From Methanobacteriota archaeon (GTDB taxonomy: Archaea; Thermoplasmatota; Poseidoniia; Poseidoniales; Thalassarchaeaceae), in contig JAERSV010000018.1 in assembly GCA_016845345.1 (NCBI GenBank), forward strand, positions 1-51,204: a stretch of DNA of 51,204 nucleotides. Direction: 5' to 3'. Below are positions 26,852 through 35,287 of this stretch, one piece after another. The notes below the pieces were generated by a model. That model was not told the DNA's origin, made no database searches, and worked only from the letters and a program-made list of their open reading frames with translations. A program made the translations under genes and the position numbers. Every line of letters starts with the position of its first letter. The first letter of the stretch is position 1.

Positions 26852-27403
26852 TTATCTAATTGCGTGTTTTGGCCTAAATGAATCCACCACTACTGAGTCA
26901 GTCTCAATGTAAGGCCCGCCTATCAAATCAAGACAGTAAGGCACCGCAGAAAATATTTCGTCAATAGTTTCGCGGATCGCCTTTGGCGCGCCTGGTAAAT
27001 TGATGATTAATGCTTGACCGCGGATTCCAGCAGTTTGGCGCGATAGAATCGCTGTTGGCACATATCTGAGTGAAATTGCCCTCATCTGTTCACCAAATCC
27101 AGGCAACATCCGACTGCACACCGCTTCAGTCGCTTCTGGAGTGACATCTCTTGGTGCTGGCCCTGTGCCACCTGTAGTGACAACAAGATTGCAACCCTGC
27201 ACATCTATCAAATCAATGAGAGCAGACTCGATAGCATCTTTCTCATCTTCAACAACCACTGAAATTGCATCCCATTCAGAAATTAACACCTCTTCAAAGA
27301 AGCCACGAATTGCCGGACCGCTTTTGTCCTCATACTCACCACTACTAGCGCGGTCTGATGAAGTAAGAATCCCTATTTGGATAAACTCACCAACATCTGC
27401 CAT
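26852..27403 (-). CDS. mog: Molybdopterin adenylyltransferase (Mog/MoaB family)
   Basis: About 183 aa from ATG 27403; ATG 27421 is in frame and near an AGGTG. The conserved fold is clear: IGILTSSDRASSGEYEDKSG, the VVTTGGTGPAPRDVTPEAT phosphate/nucleotide loop, the FGEQMRAISL segment and ALIINLPGAPKAIRE. Mog adenylates molybdopterin before metal insertion. MocA- and XdhC-like genes near 45-48 kb belong to the same wider cofactor pathway. The stop meets the stop of the convergent small orphan gene with no spacer. Confidence 0.9.
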   Translation of the reverse strand: MADVGEFIQIGILTSSDRASSGEYEDKSGPAIRGFFEEVLISEWDAISVVVEDEKDAIESALIDLIDVQGCNLVVTTGGTGPAPRDVTPEATEAVCSRMLPGFGEQMRAISLRYVPTAILSRQTAGIRGQALIINLPGAPKAIRETIDEIFSAVPYCLDLIGGPYIETDSVVVDSFRPKHAIR

Positions 27404-27511
27404 GGCAAGTCCACACATCACCTACATATCAAGAACGCCCTAAGCCGTTATCTCCTCAAGGAAGGTTAACCACCAAGGGAAAATGCTTGACTTGATTAGC
27501 ACTTTCAACAA

Positions 27512-28513
27512 TCATTTCTTGTCTTTTGAATCGCCGTTTTCAGCAATCTCACTGAAGAATTGTTTTGCCTCATCTAAGCGCTCTTGACGCTCGGTAATGT
27601 CAATTGATTTTTTTCTCGCTATTCCTCCGGTAGCCGCATCCAATTCCGACAACTCTTTCTCATCATCTTGGCGAATCTCAGTGAGCCTTTGTTTGGCACT
27701 CACAAATTGTGAATCCGAAAGATCTCCTTTGTCATGAAGTTCTGTGAGGAGGTGTAGTTTTGCAATAAAATCTTCACGTTGTTTATTTCTCCACATCTGA
27801 TTGGAAAAGAATAGTTGAGACAAGGTAGCAGCTAATGTACCAAACATACCGATTCCAACGAATAATAATATTGTAGCAACCACCCTCGCCCCAACTGAAT
27901 GTGGGTAATATTCCCCATATCCAACAGTAGTAATCGTCTCAATTGCATACCAAATCGAATTATCAAAAGTCAGTACTAGTGTTGCCTCATTGCAGTTGGG
28001 GTCTGCAATACATTCGTCTTCATACTGAATCTCAAACATGAGGGTTAAGACTGCACCTGCAAGCGTTAGCAGTGAGACGATAATGAATAAATGAGTTATG
28101 CGTTGTTGCACCGAAACTTCGCCGCCCTCAGCAATATTTAGCATTCGTAAAATTGCTTGAATTGATGGAATTAAGAGAAGAAATCTGAGAACACCTGCTT
28201 CAGTCAATCCAGGGATTGCAGTACCTATAAGTGGGAATAAGGCAATTATCTGAAAACAATTCCATTTCCACCAATCGGCGCGGTTTTCACTTTTCGAATG
28301 TGAATCCGCAAGGATTGTCACAAAGTATCCAAGCAGTATCACATCAACGATTACTAAGAAAGTCCATTCAGTTTGGTTTGTGTTGCGTAAATCGTTAATT
28401 GAATCATAAACTATGATTCCAATCGCTAGCAAAGATGAGGTGAGAAAAATAATCTCCTGAGTATTGATGAGTGACTTGGTAAAGGGGGTATACCACGCCT
28501 TCTTCTCACTCAT
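27512..28513 (-). CDS. Voltage-gated-like potassium channel (6-TM) with cytoplasmic helical tail
   Basis: 333 aa. Helices at about 20-36, 50-70, 85-100, 106-125 and 138-162, then a pore loop with selectivity filter TVGYG (196-200, in ITTVGYGEYYP) and a last helix at 208-236. The fourth helix (RFLLLIPSIQAILRML) carries only two Arg, fewer than a classical voltage sensor. The tail contains a short segment LHDKGDLSDSQFVSAKQRL resembling SHOCT-type helices, followed by a charged coiled-coil-like region. It should conduct K+ across the cell membrane. Confidence 0.85.
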   Translation of the reverse strand: MSEKKAWYTPFTKSLINTQEIIFLTSSLLAIGIIVYDSINDLRNTNQTEWTFLVIVDVILLGYFVTILADSHSKSENRADWWKWNCFQIIALFPLIGTAIPGLTEAGVLRFLLLIPSIQAILRMLNIAEGGEVSVQQRITHLFIIVSLLTLAGAVLTLMFEIQYEDECIADPNCNEATLVLTFDNSIWYAIETITTVGYGEYYPHSVGARVVATILLFVGIGMFGTLAATLSQLFFSNQMWRNKQREDFIAKLHLLTELHDKGDLSDSQFVSAKQRLTEIRQDDEKELSELDAATGGIARKKSIDITERQERLDEAKQFFSEIAENGDSKDKK

Positions 28514-28621
28514 GAGGTAACGGCCTACTGAGTCGGGATATCACGATTGCCTTAGCCAAGACCAGTAAGAACCGATTTTTCGGTGTGATTTTTTTCATGG
28601 AGATATGAATTGTTCTTGCTT

Positions 28622-29800
28622 TCAGAAGATGTCATCGTCATCTTCATCATCCTCAAACATATCATCATTATCGTCCTTCGCCTTAGCATCTTTTTCCTTT
28701 GATTTAGCGGGTTTTTTCGCAGGTTTCTCTTTTGGTTTTTCAGCCGGTTTTTTCGCCGGTTTCTTTCCCTTTTTGGATTCCTCTTCTGCTTCTTCTGCTG
28801 CCAAACGCTTCTTCTTCTCTTCTGCTTCTCTAGCAGCCAACTCTTCTGGGTCAAGACCTTGTTGCAATGCCAACTTGATTCTGCGTTCATCACGCGCTTG
28901 CTTCTCAAGCAGTCGGTGTTTTGAACGGTCATATTGCTGTAACATAAACATTGCATCGTGCTCAAGCAATGGAGAATCTGAAATCACTGTAACATCGAGC
29001 CAATCGCCATCTTCTGCCAAAAATTCTGCTAATGGCTCAAACTTTAGGTCTGACTTTTTGACTTGAGTATAATGCAGAGCATTACCCATACGATGTTCAA
29101 CTCCAGAAAAGTGACAATAGAATGTTTTGCCACCTAATGTATCACGCACCATATCAAATAATTCTCCATAATCTTCACTGGTTCTAAGTCGCCCATGGCC
29201 GCGAGAATGGATGTGTGCCATATTGAGGACTGGAACTGTTCCTTCGACGTGATTACTGACCTCCAAAACTTCCTCTAAAGTGCCCCATAATTCTTGGCGG
29301 CCACTTGTTTCAATTCCGACTAATGCAGGCGTATCATCATTCAACCATGGGAATGCAATGTGCTGTTCCTCAAGAGATTCATCACCCCATAATTCACTTA
29401 CTCGCTCAACAACGCCAGCCATAATGTTAGCAACCTGTTCATTGGCATCTTTGCCCCTGCTAAAACCCAGATAAGGTCCGACATGGAATACAATATGACG
29501 CGCATTTATGACCTTGGCCGCTTGTATTGATGCTTCCATCTTTGCCAAGGTCCTACTTCGTTCACGGCGATTGCCGAGCAACTCAGCATAGTAAGGACCA
29601 TGCAAGTTCATTTCAAAATTAGTTTTATGAGAGAGCACACCTGCTTGCCAGTATTGGTCAAAGTGTTTTGGTTGGACTGTTCTAACGGTTTGAATCTCCA
29701 TTGTTTCAAGACCGAGAGTGGTGATATCATCCATACCTTCAACGATCGTTCTACCCTTACATGAAAGCGGAACACCCGCCGGACCTAGTTTTAGTGACAT
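28622..29800 (-). CDS. nfo: Endonuclease IV-like (AP endonuclease family 2) TIM-barrel protein with Lys/Pro-rich and acidic tail
   Basis: 392 aa. Residues 1-295 follow archaeal endonuclease IV: NLHGPYYAEL, HIVFHVGPYLG, LVGIETSGRQELWG, LNMAHIHSRGHG, YCHFSGVEHR and VISDSPLLEHDA. These supply most metal-site residues, but two expected ligands differ: the usual D in xDxxH is N (LNMAH), and the E in the CESPNLE motif is D. From about 300 a charged helix leads to a Lys/Ala/Pro tail (KKPAKKPAEKPKEKPAKKP) and an Asp/Glu-rich end. Endonuclease IV cuts DNA at abasic sites. A GGAGG lies upstream of the ATG. Confidence 0.82.
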   Translation of the reverse strand: MSLKLGPAGVPLSCKGRTIVEGMDDITTLGLETMEIQTVRTVQPKHFDQYWQAGVLSHKTNFEMNLHGPYYAELLGNRRERSRTLAKMEASIQAAKVINARHIVFHVGPYLGFSRGKDANEQVANIMAGVVERVSELWGDESLEEQHIAFPWLNDDTPALVGIETSGRQELWGTLEEVLEVSNHVEGTVPVLNMAHIHSRGHGRLRTSEDYGELFDMVRDTLGGKTFYCHFSGVEHRMGNALHYTQVKKSDLKFEPLAEFLAEDGDWLDVTVISDSPLLEHDAMFMLQQYDRSKHRLLEKQARDERRIKLALQQGLDPEELAAREAEEKKKRLAAEEAEEESKKGKKPAKKPAEKPKEKPAKKPAKSKEKDAKAKDDNDDMFEDDEDDDDIF

Positions 29801-29939
29801 CCCATCATCCCTCCGACCTGCCGGCCGAATCGCTGTTCTTTGTTAATACTGTGTGCAGACAGGCTCTTTATGGCGAATAATTTACCAAAAAGTCCCTCGC
29901 CATTATTAGTTTGTGACCCGACCTACTTGAACCAACTGA

Positions 29940-31919
29940 TTAATCTTCGGAACGATTTGAATCAGGTTCACTTATGGCAGAGTTCTTGCGATTACGATTT
30001 ACTAGAATTCCTCCACCAATTCCAATCACGAAAATTGCCAATGCTACGATAACTAGGAAATGGTCATCTGCTGGTGGTGGAGATTCCTCAAACACGACTA
30101 ATGTCTGGTCAATCGTAATATTTTGAATAACCTGAACATGGCCAGATGACCATTGAACTCGCACCTCCTCAACATCCGTTTCACTACCCAATCCAAAATG
30201 CACTACTGGGTCACCTGAACCGAGATAACCTGAACCAGCATAGGTTTGTTGTGAAATAACACTGCCATCTGAAAACTCAACTTCCACCAACATTCCAATC
30301 CCATAACTGTTTGACTGATTTCCACGCAGTGCAATTTTCAACCAATGATTCCCCGTAATCTGTGCCGCATTATTCTCAAACAGTTGTAGTGGTCCATCAG
30401 AGTTAGCGACTATTATGTCGATATCACCGTCGCCATCAAAATCAATCGTTGAAGCGCCCATGCTCTTTTCATGACCACCTAAACCCGCTTCGACGGTGAT
30501 ATCAGTGAACCATCCATTTCCATCGTTTCGGAATAGAGTATTTTCTTGGGTTGGAACATATGTGTTAATCCGTCCAGCAGTTGTGAATAAGTCAAAATCA
30601 CCATCAAGGTCGTAATCCAAAAAATGGCAATCCCAATTTACCGTGATTCTCTTGTCATCATTATTATGAAAATCACTATCTAATTCTCTTTCAAAGGATT
30701 TCCCATCTTGATTATACCAAATGAAATTGGGGCCAAAATTTGTTTGGCAGAGGTCGAAATCGCCGTCACCATCAACGTCGGCTGCATGAGCGCCCATGCC
30801 AGTTCCTTGGAGTAATAATCCCGCTTGGCTTGTGACTAAATCAAAAGTGCCATCGCCATTATTTTCGTATAATGGGGAAATACCAAAGTCACTGGCAATA
30901 AAGAGGTCCTCCCAACCATCTTTATTGTAATCAAACCATAGTGCAGCCCAAGAAACGCCTGTGCCTGCTGGTGAAAGGATATTTCCATTTCCAAGAACTA
31001 CATCTCCCCCCTGAGCACCATCAGGTGCATTATCTTGTGATTCATTTGAAACCGCAGGGATGAAATCCGCTATAGGATTGAGTTCTTGACCAGAAATACG
31101 GCCTGCTTCAATTGTTTGGTCACTAAACTCGGGAATTCCGTCATCGTTGGAATCACCTTCATTTCGATACAAGATATTTGTCTCTGGCCACATATCGAAA
31201 TCCCTCTCATCAACAATTCCCGAATTTATGGAATACAAATCGAGGTCACCATCGTGATCATAATCGGCCCATACCCCACCAGAGGAATGTCCTGGATTTC
31301 CGAGATTTGTTTGAGAAGTAACATCAGAAAATGTACCATCTCCATTATTTGAAAACATGATATTTTCTTCCCCACCGGAATTAAGTGCAGTCGATGAAAA
31401 ATCTGCCACCCCAAAGTTTGAGATGTAAAGGTCCACATCACCATCTCCATCAAAATCTGCCCAACTAGCACCAATTGCGGTTGAATTGACTAATTTCACG
31501 CCTGCTGATTCTGAAACATCTACAAATTGACCACCGTCATTTCGCATCAAAAATGTCTGACCTGAACGGTTTTCCTCTATTGCGGCATCAATCACTGACT
31601 GTTCTGTACCTTCTGCAAAACTTTCTTCGGTTTCCATCCCAAGTTGGTCAAAACGCGCGGTGATGTACAAGTCTAAATCGCCATCTCCATCATAATCACC
31701 CCATGATGTCCCCGGACCATAAGATGCCCAATTTGAAAGTGGCCCAGAAGAGAGATTAGAAAGCCCTGTGATATTACTAACATCAGTGAACTCAACCCCT
31801 AATGGGTCAGAGCCTGAACTCTGCACAGCCCCTCCAAGAGCAGGGGAAAATGCAGACGCGAGTAAAACCAACAATACTAGAGTTGGTAAACTGCGGCTTC
31901 CACTTTGATTCATCGGCAC
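29940..31919 (-). CDS. Secreted FG-GAP/VCBS repeat protein with ASPIC/UnbV domain, membrane anchored
   Basis: 659 aa. A signal peptide (about 1-30, hydrophobic core LPTLVLLVLLASAF) is followed by at least seven FG-GAP-type repeats with calcium-binding loops such as DYDGDGDLDLY, DFDGDGDVDLY and DVDGDGDFDLC, which should form a beta-propeller. An ASPIC/UnbV domain (about 545-615) and one C-terminal helix (about 625-645), then a basic tail, follow. It is an extracellular, probably surface-anchored protein; roles in adhesion or particle binding are plausible but not shown. A GGAG lies six nt before the ATG. It is divergent from ribB. Confidence 0.85.
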   Translation of the reverse strand: MPMNQSGSRSLPTLVLLVLLASAFSPALGGAVQSSGSDPLGVEFTDVSNITGLSNLSSGPLSNWASYGPGTSWGDYDGDGDLDLYITARFDQLGMETEESFAEGTEQSVIDAAIEENRSGQTFLMRNDGGQFVDVSESAGVKLVNSTAIGASWADFDGDGDVDLYISNFGVADFSSTALNSGGEENIMFSNNGDGTFSDVTSQTNLGNPGHSSGGVWADYDHDGDLDLYSINSGIVDERDFDMWPETNILYRNEGDSNDDGIPEFSDQTIEAGRISGQELNPIADFIPAVSNESQDNAPDGAQGGDVVLGNGNILSPAGTGVSWAALWFDYNKDGWEDLFIASDFGISPLYENNGDGTFDLVTSQAGLLLQGTGMGAHAADVDGDGDFDLCQTNFGPNFIWYNQDGKSFERELDSDFHNNDDKRITVNWDCHFLDYDLDGDFDLFTTAGRINTYVPTQENTLFRNDGNGWFTDITVEAGLGGHEKSMGASTIDFDGDGDIDIIVANSDGPLQLFENNAAQITGNHWLKIALRGNQSNSYGIGMLVEVEFSDGSVISQQTYAGSGYLGSGDPVVHFGLGSETDVEEVRVQWSSGHVQVIQNITIDQTLVVFEESPPPADDHFLVIVALAIFVIGIGGGILVNRNRKNSAISEPDSNRSED

Positions 31920-32030
31920 TCCAACCTCTTGTGAGCCTCGGGTGAAGTTATTGCATGAATAATCTCCTCATAAAATTATGAAAAATAGGCTGACCGAAAG
32001 TAACGGGTATCTAAGCCCCCTCCGCGATAC
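31920..32030. promoter_or_regulatory. Divergent promoter region between the FG-GAP gene and ribB
   Basis: 111 nt between two divergent starts. It contains an A/T-rich core with a perfect inverted repeat CATAA-AA-TTATG (31969-31980), suited to TATA elements or a regulator site. I looked for an FMN riboswitch before ribB and found none of its conserved segments. Confidence 0.35.
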
Positions 32031-32744
32031 ATGGGCGGGTCTGAACTTGCTGATGCAATTGCCTCATTTCGTGCCGGAAAACCTGTTTTAGTCTTTGATT
32101 CAGATTTTAGGGAAAGAGAAACTGACCTGCTTTGGCCTGCTACCGCCGCAACCCCAGAAGTAATGCGTCAATTACGCAAAGATTGCGGCGGCCTGCTTTT
32201 TCTTGCCATTGGACATGATGTGGGTGAACTATTCGACCTCCCTTATCTCCAAGACCTACACACTAACCCTACACTAGTGAGTGAGCATCCGGTTTTGGAT
32301 GTTTTAATTTCCGACGATTTACAATACGACACGCGAAGCGCTTTCACCCTGTCACTAAATCACCGAGAAACATTCACAGGAATAACTGACACTGACCGAG
32401 CCTTGACCACTCGCCGCTTTGGGGAATTGGCTGTTGAACTGATGCAAACTCAGGCAACGAGGGAAGATGCAATTGGCGCACTTGGCACAGAATTTCGAAC
32501 GCCGGGACACATTCCCCTTTGTCGCGAATCACCCGGTGGACTTGCTACGCGGCAAGGTCACACGGAACTAGCTGTTGCGATTGCGCGCTTGTCTGGAAAT
32601 GTTGCTTGCACTATTGGAGCAGAAATGCTACAACCAGATGGCGATGGTGCACTGCCATTCGAAGAGGCAGTGAAATACGGCCAAGAAAGAGGGATCCCAA
32701 TCATCAGCGGAGCTGACTTGTTAGCAGCAATGGACAAACAATGA
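32031..32744 (+). CDS. ribB: 3,4-dihydroxy-2-butanone-4-phosphate synthase
   Basis: 237 aa, single domain without a fused GTP cyclohydrolase II, as in archaea. It converts ribulose 5-phosphate to the four-carbon riboflavin precursor and formate. The catalytic DSDFRERETDLLWPA loop (23-37), DTRSAFTLSLNHRETFTGI (about 100-118) and the RQGHTELAV segment near 180 match the family. It is the first gene of the riboflavin cluster ribB-ribL-riboflavin synthase-ribH. Confidence 0.93.
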   Translation: MGGSELADAIASFRAGKPVLVFDSDFRERETDLLWPATAATPEVMRQLRKDCGGLLFLAIGHDVGELFDLPYLQDLHTNPTLVSEHPVLDVLISDDLQYDTRSAFTLSLNHRETFTGITDTDRALTTRRFGELAVELMQTQATREDAIGALGTEFRTPGHIPLCRESPGGLATRQGHTELAVAIARLSGNVACTIGAEMLQPDGDGALPFEEAVKYGQERGIPIISGADLLAAMDKQ

Positions 32745-32776
32745 ATTGAAGTGGGACGACCAAGGAGTTGAATTTG

Positions 32777-33244
32777 ATGTCACGGGTGATGGCCGTTGGA
32801 GTCTTTGACCTGCTTCATGCTGGTCATCTCCACTATCTTGAGCAAGCAAAGGCTTTGGGTAAGCATTTGACGGTAGTAGTTGCTCATGATGAAACCGTTA
32901 GAAAAAGAAAGCACGAACCCGTTACTGGAATGGACTTGAGAAGGCGTATGGTTGAAGGATTGAAACCAGTAGATGTGGCGATCATTGGACTTCCACCATC
33001 TGAATCAATGTTTGACATCCTTGATGATGTAAAACCAGATATCATCGCACTTGGATATGACCAAGACCATGCAGAAGAATGGATCAAGGGAGAACTCCTA
33101 AAGAGAGGCAAAGAACATATCAATGTTTGTCGAGTTGAAGGTCTCTCAGATGACCTCGATGGCACCCGTAAAATTATCTCTAGAATTCTTGAATTATCAG
33201 CAGTGCGTAAGCAAATTGATGATGTTGAGGGAAGTGAGGATTAA
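32777..33244 (+). CDS. ribL: FAD synthetase (archaeal cytidylyltransferase-type, RibL)
   Basis: About 155 aa from ATG 32777 with AAGGAG nine nt upstream; TTG codons at 32768 and 32774 are possible alternatives. The nucleotidyltransferase motif GVFDLLHAGHLHYL (HxGH) and the C-terminal TRKIISRIL match archaeal RibL, which joins FMN and a nucleotide to make FAD. The stop overlaps the start of the riboflavin synthase gene by one nt, so the genes are coupled. Confidence 0.9.
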   Translation: MSRVMAVGVFDLLHAGHLHYLEQAKALGKHLTVVVAHDETVRKRKHEPVTGMDLRRRMVEGLKPVDVAIIGLPPSESMFDILDDVKPDIIALGYDQDHAEEWIKGELLKRGKEHINVCRVEGLSDDLDGTRKIISRILELSAVRKQIDDVEGSED

Positions 33245-33858
33245 TGTTTAGTGGAATCGTTCAGGGAACTGCTGAAATTGTTTCAGCAACCCAACGAGAT
33301 GATGTCTTAACTATCGAAGTAATGTTGGGTAGAAAACTGATTGAAGGATTAGAAATCGGCGCCAGCGTTGCGGTTGATGGAGTCTGCTTGACAGCAGTGG
33401 AAATTTCTGAATCAACAGCAACATTTGACATTATTGAAGAGACTATTCGTTGCACTACTCTAAATATGGGGCGCAAAAACACTCAAGCAAACATTGAGCG
33501 CTCACTAAAATTTGGTGACGAAATTGGTGGCCACAATGTCTCTGGGCATGTTTCATCAGTGGCCACTATCAGTGAAATCAAACAAGGTGTAAACGGCAGA
33601 ACTTTGCAGTTAACCAGTGCCGAAAAAGAAATCTCCTATCTGATGGCAAAAGGATTTGTTGCAATTGACGGAATCAGTCTAACAGTTGGTGAAGTGAATC
33701 GCTCAAACGCTACCTTTGATGTGCATTTGATTCCAGAGACAATTGCTGTAACAACAATTGGTGAAAAACAGGTTGGAGACCAAGTTAATCTTGAACTTGA
33801 TTCAGCAACAGTTGCCGCTGTTGAAGCCGCAAAACAAATGCTAGCAAACCAGCAATAA
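33244..33858 (+). CDS. ribE: Riboflavin synthase, bacterial-type alpha subunit (two lumazine-binding domains)
   Basis: 204 aa. Starts MFSGIVQG, and both halves repeat the lumazine-binding barrel: VAVDGVCLTAVEI with the GGHNVSGHV segment in the first, and VAIDGISLTVGEV in the second. It dismutates two 6,7-dimethyl-8-ribityllumazine molecules to riboflavin. Many archaea use an unrelated riboflavin synthase related to RibH, so this gene looks of bacterial origin. The ATG overlaps the ribL stop by one base; ribH follows after 43 nt. Confidence 0.93.
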   Translation: MFSGIVQGTAEIVSATQRDDVLTIEVMLGRKLIEGLEIGASVAVDGVCLTAVEISESTATFDIIEETIRCTTLNMGRKNTQANIERSLKFGDEIGGHNVSGHVSSVATISEIKQGVNGRTLQLTSAEKEISYLMAKGFVAIDGISLTVGEVNRSNATFDVHLIPETIAVTTIGEKQVGDQVNLELDSATVAAVEAAKQMLANQQ

Positions 33859-33901
33859 GAATGATATTCAAAAAGCATACCGAAAAAATGGAAGTGAAGA
33901 G

Positions 33902-34303
33902 ATGAGCAAAAAGATTGGTATCGTTTGTGGAGAATTTCACAGAACTGAAGTAGAAATGATGCTCGCTTTTGCTACTGATAGTGCCATAGAACAGGGTCTT
34001 GAAGTCGGCGAAATTGTTTGGGTTCCAGGGTCAATGGAAGCCCCATTGGCTGCTACAAGACTTCTTGAACAAGACGACATCGTAGGAGTCGCCTGTTTAG
34101 GCATCATTGAGAAAGGTGAAACTCAACATGGATTAGCAATGGGACAAGCAGTCATCAAATCTCTAATTGATGCACAACTCACATACGACAAACCGGTTGG
34201 ACTTGGGATAATTGGACCAGGGGCTAAGCCAAGGCACATAGAACCTAGATTAGAGCCGCATGCTCGAGCCGCAATCACTGCGATCGCCAAAATGTTGAGT
34301 TAA
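33902..34303 (+). CDS. ribH: 6,7-dimethyl-8-ribityllumazine synthase
   Basis: 133 aa, close to the archaeal form. IGIVCGEFHRTEVEMM, VPGSMEAPLAATRLL, and GIIEKGETQHGLAMG with the catalytic His after ETQ match, as does the archaeal C-terminal YDKPVGLGIIGPG. It condenses the ribB product with the ribitylaminouracil precursor. It completes the final steps of riboflavin synthesis in this cluster; the GTP cyclohydrolase and reductase/deaminase steps are not in the window. Confidence 0.92.
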   Translation: MSKKIGIVCGEFHRTEVEMMLAFATDSAIEQGLEVGEIVWVPGSMEAPLAATRLLEQDDIVGVACLGIIEKGETQHGLAMGQAVIKSLIDAQLTYDKPVGLGIIGPGAKPRHIEPRLEPHARAAITAIAKMLS

Positions 34304-34325
34304 AATTCATTCTCAAAATTGATGA

Positions 34326-34340
34326 GGGGGCTACACCCCC
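34326..34340 (+). other. GGGGG/CCCCC hairpin before trxB
   Basis: A perfect GGGGG-CTACA-CCCCC inverted repeat ends eight nt before the trxB ATG and is followed by a second CCCCC run (34342-34346) that could pair with the same G tract. GAGGGG is the only Shine-Dalgarno-like sequence here and would be hidden by folding. Confidence 0.35.
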
Positions 34341-34348
34341 GCCCCCAT

Positions 34349-35272
34349 ATGACAGCTGTTCACAACGTCATCATCATCGGCTCGGGACCTGCTGGGTACA
34401 CAGCGGGATTATACACAGCAAGAGGAATGTTAGAACCGCTGATGTTTGCAGGATATGCTTCAGGCGGCCAACTAATGCTAACATCTGATATCGAAAATTT
34501 CCCAGGATATCCTGAAGGAATCGCCGGACCAGAAATGATGGCTGAATTGCGCCAACAGGCAGAAAGATTTGGTTTGACAGTTGAGGACAAAAATGTTGAG
34601 AAGGTTGACTTCTCATCTCGCCCTTTCAAAGTGACAGTAGAAGGAGAAGAACATTTGGCAAAAGCCATCATCATCACCACTGGAGCGGATGCAATCTGGC
34701 TCAACGCAGAAGGCGAACGTGAACAGAAAGGAAAGGGTGTAAGCACCTGCGCAACCTGTGATGGATTTTTCTTCCGCGACCAAGAAGTGATTGTGGTTGG
34801 AGGAGGGGATTCAGCAATGGAGGAGGCCCATTTCCTCACCCGCTTCGCCTCAAAAGTGACCGTCGTCCACCGAAGAGAGTACTTCCGAGCCTCACAAACA
34901 ATGTATGACCGAGTGGCTAACCACCCGAAAATTGAGATTGTACTACACAGACAGGTCAAGCGCTGGTTATCCGACGAATCTGGATTATCCGGAGCGATTC
35001 TTGAGGACCCGAGAGATGGTTCAGAGCATGAAATATCCTGTACGGGTGCATTCATCGCGATAGGGCACACACCAAACACTCCATTCCTTGAAGGTCAAGT
35101 TAAAACCGATGAAAGTGGCTACATCATTCACTCTGAACACACAATGACCTCTGTCCCGGGTATATTTGCTGCTGGAGATGTAGTTGATACACGCTACCGC
35201 CAAGCGATTACTGCTGCTGGCATGGGATGCCAAGCGGCCATGGATGCCGAAAAGTGGCTTGAAGAAAATTAG
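34349..35272 (+). CDS. trxB: Thioredoxin-disulfide reductase
   Basis: About 307 aa from ATG 34349; a TTG at 34319 adds a basic leader derived from a G/C hairpin and is unlikely. FAD motif GSGPAG is at 11-16, the redox disulfide CATC at 134-137 followed by DGFFF, the NADPH motif VGGGDSAMEEA near 159-169, and the FAD-binding GIFAAGDV near 275. It transfers electrons from NADPH to thioredoxin, and may serve the thioredoxin-like DUF255 protein and other partners. Confidence 0.95.
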   Translation: MTAVHNVIIIGSGPAGYTAGLYTARGMLEPLMFAGYASGGQLMLTSDIENFPGYPEGIAGPEMMAELRQQAERFGLTVEDKNVEKVDFSSRPFKVTVEGEEHLAKAIIITTGADAIWLNAEGEREQKGKGVSTCATCDGFFFRDQEVIVVGGGDSAMEEAHFLTRFASKVTVVHRREYFRASQTMYDRVANHPKIEIVLHRQVKRWLSDESGLSGAILEDPRDGSEHEISCTGAFIAIGHTPNTPFLEGQVKTDESGYIIHSEHTMTSVPGIFAAGDVVDTRYRQAITAAGMGCQAAMDAEKWLEEN

Positions 35273-35287
35273 TGGCAAACCGAATAG

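Noticed and set aside
28605-29066. 153-codon plus-strand frame with a poly-Ser start
   Set aside because: It is the antisense shadow of the Asp/Glu- and Lys-rich tail of the endonuclease IV-like gene.
31920-32030. FMN riboswitch before ribB
   Set aside because: The conserved RFN segments are not present in the 111-nt spacer.
34360-35079. 239-codon minus-strand frame across trxB
   Set aside because: Fully antisense to an intact, motif-complete thioredoxin reductase and without any recognisable domain.
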